Assembly: GCA_003096255.1 (NCBI GenBank)
Contig: PIXS01000068.1
Location: forward strand, 1 to 5,183
From: Candidatus Bathyarchaeum sp.
GTDB lineage: Archaea; Thermoproteota; Bathyarchaeia; Bathyarchaeales; Bathyarchaeaceae
Direction of reading: 5' to 3'
DNA: 5,183 nucleotides
The position numbers and the translations under genes are program-made. The notes under the pieces are model-generated. The model was not told where the DNA came from and ran no database searches. It saw only the letters and a list, made by a program, of their open reading frames with translations. Below are positions 1 to 5,183 of this stretch, one piece after another; positions within the stretch are counted from its first letter, which is position 1; every line of letters begins with the position of its first letter.

Positions 1-1458
1 AAGATTAAAGGCTGCTAGCACCGCATCTCTTAGAAACTTGACACTCACGTCAGCTATGCCGTCCTTGTCAAAGTCGCCTGTGCCCACGGCAGCGTCTGGG
101 TCGACACTAAAAACTGCGCCATTCACTTCAACTATGATTGTCTCTGGAACAATTTCGGTTACATCATAATTTGCTGAAGGTTCGATGTATGTTGTTATCC
201 ATTTTCCAAAGCTACTAAGAACTAATGTTTCCGGAGTAAAGGTGGCTGATGGAGTAAAGCGTATCTTGTTGCCTGGTTCAATAACAAACTCTTCGCCAAA
301 TGCCAGAGCAGTAACAGTGTTTTCTCCAGTATTTGCTATCTCAAGTGTTGAAGGCTCGAAAACTATTTCATCACCAACGACTAGTGTCGTCAGAAGTTTA
401 CTGTTGTCATACATGAGAAACTCCGCGTCAACGGTGCCCTTTTCTACTTTTACGTGTTCACTGCCGTAAGTGAGAACCATGCCAGCACCCGCCTCGAGAG
501 TGAAGTTTCCATACGAAAGAATCCACAACAATTCAGGTATCTCAGAAGGCTCAACCGTGATTCGTATTCCGTAAGGTGCTGGTTCGTCTTTGATTATAGC
601 AGTTTGACCCTGTCTAATCACTCCACAATATAGTCCACCATCCTCTTTCAGCAAATCACCGAACAAAAACGAATAGTCTAGTGGCTGCATGTCAATATCG
701 TTGTAGATTCCGTCGTCATCTAAATCTGGGACACCCATTTCCATTGATGGAAAATTGTCTTGGTTGACTCCATCTATCACGTATGGGTTGTCTCCGATTC
801 CGTCATTGTTTTCGTCTATGCCCGCGTAGTCGCCCCAGTAATTTCCACTAACGCCGTTATCCCACGTAACAACACTGTTGGAAAGAACGTTGACAGAAAA
901 GTTTTGGTTCACAAAATCGTTATTGTAAACAACGTTGCCTGTTCCCCCTATTTCTAGCCCAACAATCGTGTTTATGATGGTGTTGCCTGTGATGCTGTTG
1001 CCGTCACCGTGAATTGTTACTCCAGTGTAAACCCAATCACCTTGAATTGGATAAATTCGCCAATCTCTATCTCCTACGACAATATTGTTTTCAATTCTGG
1101 TGTTTACGCTATTTCCTTCAAAAACAATCTCTGTTACAGTAAAACCTTTGATGACAACATCAGAGACATCTGAAGCCGAAATGCTGGTAACACTGGTTGT
1201 TCTTCTGTCTGCTCCTTGTAAGGTTATGCCGCTCTTGGATATGACGACATTTTCGTTGTATGTTCCTGGGTTTACTGTTATGGTGTCGCCGAAATTGGCT
1301 GAGTCTACTGCTTCTTGTATTGATGTAAAGTCTCCATTGCCATATTTGTCAACAATTAATGTATCTGCTGCCATTGTTGATTGAACATCTATTGAAGCTG
1401 CAAAAGATATTATCGATAAAGTTATAATTAATACACAAACTATGGCTTTGACACTCAT
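1..1458 (-). CDS. Secreted NosD-like right-handed beta-helix surface protein, C-terminus cut by window edge
   Basis: The frame is open for 486 codons from an ATG at 1458 to the left edge, with no stop, so the C-terminus is missing. Residues 1-31 look like a signal peptide: Lys4, a hydrophobic stretch 5-21, and Ala-rich possible cleavage points near 21 and 31. Residues 44-82 match the usual start of archaeal pectin-lyase-like domains (SIQEAVDSA at 46-54, GDTITVNPGTY at 57-67, ITLQG at 78-82). Asn/Gly/Val/Ile-rich beta-helix rungs run to about 200. NYWGDYAGID (206-215) followed by DGIGDNPYVID is the classic NosD-repeat ending. Asp loops that may bind calcium lie at 215-223, 245-256 (DLDDDG) and 462-470 (DFDKDG). 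Residues 285-425 are beta-rich and I do not recognise them. The role is probably extracellular or cell-surface carbohydrate or surface binding; no enzyme active site could be identified. A copper-loading NosD role is unlikely without nos neighbours. The start is set by a strong Shine-Dalgarno sequence 8 bases upstream. Confidence 0.88.
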   Translation of the reverse strand, partial: MSVKAIVCVLIITLSIISFAASIDVQSTMAADTLIVDKYGNGDFTSIQEAVDSANFGDTITVNPGTYNENVVISKSGITLQGADRRTTSVTSISASDVSDVVIKGFTVTEIVFEGNSVNTRIENNIVVGDRDWRIYPIQGDWVYTGVTIHGDGNSITGNTIINTIVGLEIGGTGNVVYNNDFVNQNFSVNVLSNSVVTWDNGVSGNYWGDYAGIDENNDGIGDNPYVIDGVNQDNFPSMEMGVPDLDDDGIYNDIDMQPLDYSFLFGDLLKEDGGLYCGVIRQGQTAIIKDEPAPYGIRITVEPSEIPELLWILSYGNFTLEAGAGMVLTYGSEHVKVEKGTVDAEFLMYDNSKLLTTLVVGDEIVFEPSTLEIANTGENTVTALAFGEEFVIEPGNKIRFTPSATFTPETLVLSSFGKWITTYIEPSANYDVTEIVPETIIVEVNGAVFSVDPDAAVGTGDFDKDGIADVSVKFLRDAVLAAFNL

Positions 1459-1466
1459 TTTTCTAA

Positions 1467-1475
1467 CCTCTCCTT
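1467..1475 (-). promoter_or_regulatory. Shine-Dalgarno sequence of the beta-helix protein gene
   Basis: On the minus strand this reads AAGGAGAGG, a near-complete match to the archaeal anti-Shine-Dalgarno partner. It ends 8 bases before the ATG at 1458. It is the main reason for choosing that start, and the signal peptide that follows agrees. Confidence 0.7.
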
Positions 1476-1490
1476 GTTGGGTACTGACAG

Positions 1491-1500
1491 AATATAAAAG
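1491..1500 (-). promoter_or_regulatory. Possible archaeal box A (TATA) for the beta-helix protein gene
   Basis: The minus strand reads CTTTTATATT, close to the archaeal box A pattern, and is preceded by an A-rich stretch (ACAAAG) that could serve as a BRE. With the usual spacing of about 25-27 bases, transcription would start near 1469. That is inside the Shine-Dalgarno sequence, so either the spacing is shorter than usual or another promoter is used. A second AT-rich candidate on the same strand is AATAAAAATACA near 1550-1562, which would give a leader of roughly 70 bases. Confidence 0.4.
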
Positions 1501-1719
1501 CTTTGTTCCGTTTACTGAATGTAATGATTCATGTTTCTGCCCTACAATAAGTGTATTTTTATTCATTTCATACATTGAATAGAGAATCAACTACCAAACA
1601 ATGACTCCCAATGTTTATTTGATGTTTCCAGTTTCTCTCAAAAGCATGACAGAAAGAATGAATGAGCAAGGGATTAAGAAAACAGGCGAACAAAAACGGT
1701 TAGGGGTTTCAAGTCATCA

Positions 1720-1731
1720 AAACAATTGTTT
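1720..1731. repeat. 12-base perfect palindrome upstream of gatB
   Basis: AAACAATTGTTT is a perfect palindrome centred about 50 bases before the gatB start and just upstream of the weak box A candidate at 1741-1750. Its position suits a dimeric regulator, but an AT-rich palindrome of this size is expected by chance about once in a window of this length. A second, shorter palindrome (TTTGCAAA) overlaps its right end at 1729-1736. Confidence 0.3.
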
Positions 1732-1740
1732 GCAAAACAT

Positions 1741-1750
1741 CTAAATCTTA
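1741..1750 (+). promoter_or_regulatory. Weak box A candidate for gatB
   Basis: CTAAATCTTA is a loose match to the archaeal box A. Its centre is about 30 bases before the gatB ATG, so transcription would begin only a few bases before the start codon. That would fit a leaderless or nearly leaderless mRNA, and it agrees with the absence of a GGAGG-type site before gatB, where only AGAGAG is present. Confidence 0.25.
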
Positions 1751-1775
1751 CAGACAAACTTAACGTAACAGAGAG

Positions 1776-3245
1776 ATGTCCGCCGAAAACCCGAGCCAAG
1801 TCCGTATAGGACTAGAGGTTCATGTCCAGTTTACTAGCCTAGAAACTAAACTCTTCTGTGGCTGCAGCTCAGACTACAAGGGCAAAGACCCCAACACCCT
1901 AACTTGCCCAGTCTGCTTGGGCATACCAGGTTCGCTTCCTGTCCTCAACGAAACAGCCGTAGAATACGCTGTAATGGCTGCACTGGCACTCAACTGCAAG
2001 GTCTCGGAGCGGATGTTCTTCTTCAGAAAAAACTACTACTACCCAGACATGCCCAAAAACTTCCAAATTTCCCAGTACGACAAAGCTGGAGGCGTACCCC
2101 TTGCCGTGAACGGCTTCCTAGACATAGACATAGGCAAAAACCAAAAGAAAAAAATCAGAATCGGCAGAGTTCACCTAGAGGAAGACCCAGGACGGCTCGT
2201 TCATCAGGGCGCCATAGACACCTCCCCCTACACGCTGGTTGACTATAACCGCGCAGGAATCACTCTTCTGGAAGTTGTTACAGAGCCTGACCTTGACTCT
2301 CCTAAAGAGGCAAGAGTTTTCCTCCAGAAACTAAGGTCAATCTTCGAGCACTTAGGCATATTCTCTGGCAGACTAGAAGGGTCTATGCGCTGCGATGCCA
2401 ACATCTCCATCACTGGAGGAACCCGCGTCGAAGTCAAGAACATTTCATCTTTCAAAGAAGTGGAACGTGCTCTGGGTTTCGAGATTATGCGCCAAAAAAA
2501 CTTGGTCAAGAAGGGTCTTGCTGTCAAGCTTGAAACCAGACACTGGGACGAAACCCGCAGAGTAACAGTCTCTCTGCGAACCAAAGAGGAAGAGCACGAC
2601 TACCGATATTTTCCTGAACCAGACCTTGTTCCCGTAGTCGTCACAGACAAGTTCATAACAGAAGCAAAAGACAGGATGCCTGAGCTGCCCGATGCCCGAA
2701 TCAACCGCTTTGTTGAAAACTATAGTTTGCCCAGATACGACGCAGAAGTTCTGGTAAGCGACAAAGCCCTAGCCGACTTCTTCGAAAAAAGCGTACAATT
2801 GTATAATCGACCTAAGGAAGTCAGCAACTGGATGATGAGCGACCTTTTACGCAACCTCTACGAAAACAACCTTGAGCTCACAGAATCCAAAATCTCCCCA
2901 GAACACCTAGTTGAAATGATAAAACTGATCGAGAAGGGCGTCATAAGCGGCAAAATCGGCAAAAAAATCCTCCCCGAAATGGTCCTAACAGGAAAACATC
3001 CTTCACACATCATAGACGAAAAAGGCTTAACAAAAATTGGCTCCAGAAACGACCTAGAAGACGCCGTAGAAAAAGTCTTCGCAGACAACCCAAAGTGTGT
3101 GCAGGATGCGTTAACTGACGAGGGCGCTGTCCACTTTCTGGTGGGACAACTCATGAGGGCAACACGGGGCAAAGCAGACCCCAAACTAGCCAACCAGATG
3201 ATCCACGAAAAACTGCAAACCGTAAAAGCCAAAGAAAACAGCTAA
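1776..3245 (+). CDS. gatB: Asp-tRNA(Asn)/Glu-tRNA(Gln) amidotransferase subunit B
   Basis: The 489-residue protein is full length for GatB (usually about 470-500). GatB binds the mischarged tRNA, activates the aminoacyl carboxylate with ATP, and transfers to it the ammonia released by GatA, in the cytoplasm. Visible hallmarks are IGLEVHVQ at 11-18 (with the conserved Glu14 and His16), four cysteines C28, C30, C44 and C47 in CGC...CPVC spacing that should hold zinc, RKNYYYPDMPK at 84-94, HLEEDPGR at 133-140, the signature VDYNRAGITLLEV at 155-167, and DYRYFPEPDL at 275-284. From about 340 to 486 lies the helical GatB/YqeY tail domain that contacts tRNA, with SNWMMSDL at 350-357. The start is well fixed: an in-frame stop at 1761-1763 leaves no earlier start codon. 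Its partner gatA converges from the right and is not in the same operon. In archaea GatCAB usually serves Asn-tRNA formation while GatDE makes Gln-tRNA; which applies here cannot be read from the window. Confidence 0.97.
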   Translation: MSAENPSQVRIGLEVHVQFTSLETKLFCGCSSDYKGKDPNTLTCPVCLGIPGSLPVLNETAVEYAVMAALALNCKVSERMFFFRKNYYYPDMPKNFQISQYDKAGGVPLAVNGFLDIDIGKNQKKKIRIGRVHLEEDPGRLVHQGAIDTSPYTLVDYNRAGITLLEVVTEPDLDSPKEARVFLQKLRSIFEHLGIFSGRLEGSMRCDANISITGGTRVEVKNISSFKEVERALGFEIMRQKNLVKKGLAVKLETRHWDETRRVTVSLRTKEEEHDYRYFPEPDLVPVVVTDKFITEAKDRMPELPDARINRFVENYSLPRYDAEVLVSDKALADFFEKSVQLYNRPKEVSNWMMSDLLRNLYENNLELTESKISPEHLVEMIKLIEKGVISGKIGKKILPEMVLTGKHPSHIIDEKGLTKIGSRNDLEDAVEKVFADNPKCVQDALTDEGAVHFLVGQLMRATRGKADPKLANQMIHEKLQTVKAKENS

Positions 3246-3249
3246 AAAC
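3222..3249 (-). terminator. Possible oligo-T terminator of the PAC2/gatA transcript, inside the gatB 3' end
   Basis: Just after the PAC2-family stop, the minus strand carries several T-runs within about 28 bases (T5 at 3248-3244, T4 at 3238-3235, T3 at 3233-3231, T4 at 3226-3223). Archaeal RNA polymerase typically stops on such U-tracts without a hairpin. I see no stem-loop. These bases are also the last codons of gatB (Lys/Asn-rich), so the T-runs may simply reflect AAA and AAC codons. Confidence 0.35.
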
Positions 3250-3251
3250 AC

Positions 3252-3896
3252 TTAGTCCTTTTCTTCGGTTTCTGCCTCGATTATGTTTGTCAAAATTTTG
3301 TAGAGAGCAAGGGCTGTTCCTCTTTCTGCTCCAAAGCCAGTTGTTGCCCCTAGGAGGCAGATGCCTTTCCATCCCCGCTTCTTGGCTAGTCCAAGCAGTA
3401 ATCCTGTTGCACCTATGATTCTGCCTTCTCCATAAATTTGGGTTCCTTTATCCAGATGCTTCTTGACAAGCTTCCCAGAGGTGGCGGATATGTAGATGTC
3501 GTTTCCGGGCTTTGATGTGACTACTCCGCCCATGGTTACTATAAATCGTGTTCCGTATTTTCCTGCAAAATCTAGGATTTCGTCGCATATGTCATAGTGA
3601 GCTATTGTATCCTCTAATGAAGGCTGCGACTCTCCAGTCAGGATAATGTAATCATGTTTTTCGGTTTTGGCTGCATAGAACCTGTAACGGGGTGGATTGC
3701 ATGTCCCATCCTTGCTAACGGCAACGTAGTCCTGAAAGTACGGCGAATATAATTCAGCGAAAACTTTGGCGCCAGTAGACTCTATCATGTGTCTTGCCGC
3801 AAGCAATCCCACGTTTCCTAAACCTGTTAAACCCTCTACAAAAATCGGGTCTTTCAGCTGCGGCTCAAAGATTTGGCGGAATATCGGTTTGTCCAT
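3252..3896 (-). CDS. PAC2-family (COG2047-like) protein, putative proteasome assembly chaperone relative
   Basis: The 214-residue protein is of the PAC2 family. Hallmarks, numbered from the ATG at 3896, are EGLTGLGNVG at 21-30, followed by a helix, and the second glycine-rich block GEGRIIGATG at 156-165 with LLLGLAKKRGWKGICLLGAT after it. AELYSPYF and the LTGESQ motif are typical of the archaeal COG2047 group, long described as an uncharacterised ATP-grasp-like protein. Family members include eukaryotic and archaeal 20S proteasome assembly chaperones, but the function of this subgroup is not firmly known. The C-terminus (EAETEEKD) is acidic and lacks an HbYX tail, and no signal peptide or membrane segment is seen. 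A GTG at 3905 would add three residues; I prefer the ATG at 3896 because GGTGA at 3906-3902 lies 5 bases before it, and the GTG is part of that site. The gene follows gatA on the same strand with a short gap, so co-transcription is likely. Its stop is 6 bases from the gatB stop. Confidence 0.9.
   Translation of the reverse strand: MDKPIFRQIFEPQLKDPIFVEGLTGLGNVGLLAARHMIESTGAKVFAELYSPYFQDYVAVSKDGTCNPPRYRFYAAKTEKHDYIILTGESQPSLEDTIAHYDICDEILDFAGKYGTRFIVTMGGVVTSKPGNDIYISATSGKLVKKHLDKGTQIYGEGRIIGATGLLLGLAKKRGWKGICLLGATTGFGAERGTALALYKILTNIIEAETEEKD
3256..3273 (+). terminator. Possible pyrimidine-rich terminator of gatB, inside the PAC2 gene 3' end
   Basis: About ten bases after the gatB stop the plus strand reads TCCTTTTCTTCGGTTTCT, a pyrimidine-rich stretch with one T4 run. 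It is a weak candidate for intrinsic archaeal termination, with no stem-loop. It lies within the last codons of the convergent gene, where it encodes the acidic Glu-rich tail on the other strand. Confidence 0.25.
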
Positions 3897-3901
3897 TGAC
3901 T

Positions 3902-3907
3902 TCACCC
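3902..3907 (-). promoter_or_regulatory. Shine-Dalgarno site deciding the PAC2-family start
   Basis: The minus strand reads GGGTGA, complementary to the 3' end of archaeal 16S rRNA, with 5 bases before the ATG at 3896. It overlaps the alternative GTG at 3905, which itself has no comparable site upstream. This supports the shorter 214-residue product. Confidence 0.55.
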
Positions 3908-3946
3908 AACAGTTAGTAGAACAGCCAGACTATAGTTCTTTCGCCC

Positions 3947-5183
3947 TCATGTGATTGACGGCTTCTGTTTTCCGTAATCAGTGTTCTGTTCGAAAGTGTA
4001 TGCTGCCTGCAACGTCAAGTCTTCCCTGAGGTGTGGAGCCATAATCTGCATTCCAATCGGAAGACCATCAGTGAAGCCACATGGAACAGATATGGCAGGT
4101 AACCCAGCTAGGTTCGCTGACACAGTGTCCACGTCACTCATGTAAAGAGCTAAGGGGTCTGCAATTTTTTCTCCAAGCTTGAAGGGCGGAAAAGGCATAG
4201 TCGGACCAACAAGAACATCAAACTTTTTGAAGGCAGTTTCAAAATCGTTTCGAATCAGGGTTCGAACCTTAAGGGCTTTCAAGTAATATTTGCTGTAATA
4301 TCCCGCTGAGAGGGCATATGTTCCAAGCATTATTCGCCGCCTCACCTCGGCTCCGAATCCTGCTCGCCTGTTTCGTGAATAAACGGTTGCCCAGTCTCCA
4401 TCATCCTTGTCTGCTCGGTAGCCGTACCGTAATCCATCATATCTTGCAAGGTTTGAGCTGGCTTCAGACATGGCAACAATATAGTAGGCTGCAAGGGACT
4501 GCTCAAGAGTAGGCAACGACGTCTCTTCATACGTTGCTCCCAATTCCTCAAGCTTGTGAATGCCGCTCCAGACCTGCTTTTTGACAGCTTCACTTGTTCC
4601 TTCGCCAAAGAATTCTTTGGGCACGCCAATCTTGAAGCCCTCAACATCTTCTTTTAGGCATTCTGTGTAATCTTTCTGCGACACCTCAACGGATGTGCCA
4701 TCTTTAGAGTCGTGACCTGCAATAACTGAGAGAAACAGGGCACAGTCATAAACGTCCTTTGCCATGGGACCAATCTGCTCAAGACTATTCGCGTAAGCAA
4801 TCAACCCATAACGGCTAACAAGCCCATAAGTTGGTTTCAAACCCACAACAGAACAGTAGCTGGCAGGGCAACGGATAGAGCCGCCTGTGTCAGTTCCCAA
4901 AGCTAAGACTGCCTCGTCGGTGGCAATGCATGCTGCGCTTCCTCCTGAGGAGCCGCCTGGAACCCGCGTTGTGTCCCATGGGTTGCGGGTTGGACCGAAG
5001 TGGCTGGTTTCTGTGGAGGAGCCCATGGCGAATTCGTCCATGTTGGTTTTGCCGATGATTATGCCGTCTTCTTGTTTGATTCGGGTGATGACTTCCGCGT
5101 CGTAGGGGGGAACAAAATCTTTGAGCATCCGCGAAGAACAGGTTGTGGCTATTCCTTCTGTGCAGATGGCGTCTTTGATTGCG
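3947..5183 (-). CDS. gatA: Asp-tRNA(Asn)/Glu-tRNA(Gln) amidotransferase subunit A, N-terminus cut by window edge
   Basis: The frame stays open to the right edge, giving 411 visible residues. The ATG at 5128 is internal: the codons before it read [18 protein letters not shown], the conserved start of the amidase-signature domain. GatA hydrolyses glutamine and passes ammonia through a channel to GatB. The Ser-cisSer-Lys triad is complete: Lys3 of the visible part (in IKD), Ser78 (GGSSGGS) and Ser102 (DTGGSIR). The spacings of 75 and 24 equal those I recall for Staphylococcus aureus GatA (Lys79, Ser154, Ser178). That implies about 76 residues are missing and a total near 487, normal for the family. 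Other matches are [59 protein letters not shown] and [22 protein letters not shown] should line the glutamine pocket. Some family members are general amidases, but the SEASSNL and RYGYR blocks point to GatA. The PAC2-family gene follows on the same strand; gatC is not in the window. Confidence 0.96.
   Translation of the reverse strand, partial: AIKDAICTEGIATTCSSRMLKDFVPPYDAEVITRIKQEDGIIIGKTNMDEFAMGSSTETSHFGPTRNPWDTTRVPGGSSGGSAACIATDEAVLALGTDTGGSIRCPASYCSVVGLKPTYGLVSRYGLIAYANSLEQIGPMAKDVYDCALFLSVIAGHDSKDGTSVEVSQKDYTECLKEDVEGFKIGVPKEFFGEGTSEAVKKQVWSGIHKLEELGATYEETSLPTLEQSLAAYYIVAMSEASSNLARYDGLRYGYRADKDDGDWATVYSRNRRAGFGAEVRRRIMLGTYALSAGYYSKYYLKALKVRTLIRNDFETAFKKFDVLVGPTMPFPPFKLGEKIADPLALYMSDVDTVSANLAGLPAISVPCGFTDGLPIGMQIMAPHLREDLTLQAAYTFEQNTDYGKQKPSIT

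Larger units (their letters stand above)
1459..1775. other. Divergent intergenic region, 317 bases
   Basis: This is the only long non-coding stretch. It separates the leftward beta-helix gene from the rightward gatB. It holds the Shine-Dalgarno sequence and TATA-like box of the leftward gene, a short inverted repeat (TGAAT at 1516-1520, ATTCA at 1527-1531), a 12-base palindrome at 1720-1731 and a weak box A candidate at 1741-1750 for gatB. I see no tRNA, no clear structured RNA and no credible small gene. A 47-codon frame at 1601-1744 has no ribosome binding site and a composition unlike a protein. Confidence 0.6.

Noticed and set aside
185..1384. Three plus-strand open frames (185-469, 760-957, 1085-1384)
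   Set aside because: They lie entirely opposite the long minus-strand beta-helix gene, which has a signal peptide, family motifs and a ribosome site. The plus-strand products have no recognisable features.
1..1458. Naming the beta-helix protein NosD, the nitrous oxide reductase maturation factor
   Set aside because: Only the repeat type matches. There are no nos genes nearby, and the extra C-terminal modules are not found in true NosD. Similar repeats are widespread in archaeal surface proteins.
1601..1744. 47-codon plus-strand frame before gatB
   Set aside because: It has no ribosome binding site, its product resembles no protein I know, and it runs through the likely gatB promoter region.
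2243..3232. Two minus-strand frames of 113 and 124 codons inside gatB, and a plus-strand one at 1904-2242
   Set aside because: They are shadows of the gatB reading frame. The gatB protein is full length and conserved throughout, and the antisense products show no family motif.
3151..3372. Minus-strand frame of 73 codons spanning the gatB/PAC2 junction
   Set aside because: It is out of frame with the PAC2-family gene and covers its conserved C-terminal part. It has no support of its own.
5126..5128. ATG at 5128 as the gatA start
   Set aside because: The frame remains open upstream and encodes the conserved lysine-containing segment IKDAICTEG, needed for catalysis. The true start is beyond the window.
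1..5183. Mobile elements, CRISPR arrays, tRNA or rRNA genes, defence systems
   Set aside because: I saw no transposase or integrase motif, no regularly spaced direct repeats, no tRNA-like cloverleaf, and no cluster of unknown genes. Almost all of the window is occupied by four identified genes.

Overview
This window looks like chromosomal DNA from an archaeon, probably an uncultivated lineage of the Bathyarchaeia/TACK type. The evidence is a PAC2-family protein of the archaeal COG2047 kind, GatB and GatA proteins of the tRNA-dependent amidotransferase, a secreted NosD-like beta-helix protein with archaeal surface-protein features, and AT-rich box-A-like promoter elements. The domain-level call (Archaea) is well supported. 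The phylum is an inference from general resemblance only.

Layout. Positions 1-1458 (minus strand) hold a large gene that is open at the left edge. It encodes an exported right-handed beta-helix protein: signal peptide, pectin-lyase/NosD-like repeats, calcium-loop motifs, an unrecognised beta-rich region, and the start of another acidic-loop module. Positions 1459-1775 are a divergent intergenic region with a good Shine-Dalgarno sequence and a TATA-like box for the leftward gene and only weak signals for the rightward one. Positions 1776-3245 (plus strand) are a complete gatB. Six bases after its stop lies the stop of a convergent minus-strand gene (3252-3896) for a PAC2-family protein. Upstream of that on the same strand, after a short gap, is gatA (3947 to the right edge, N-terminus missing).

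How the genes relate. GatA (glutaminase/amidase) and GatB (tRNA-binding kinase/transamidase) are subunits of one enzyme, which converts Asp-tRNA(Asn) to Asn-tRNA(Asn) and, in some organisms, Glu-tRNA(Gln) to Gln-tRNA(Gln). Here they are on opposite strands and converge, with the PAC2 gene between them and probably co-transcribed with gatA, so the two subunits cannot share one mRNA. No gatC is visible; it could lie beyond the right edge. The beta-helix protein has no evident functional link to the amidotransferase.

I found no RNA gene, CRISPR array, insertion sequence or integrase, and no convincing new biological system. The points most worth a second look are the split gatA/gatB arrangement, the PAC2 protein in an unexpected neighbourhood and without an HbYX tail, and the composite surface protein with an unassigned middle region.
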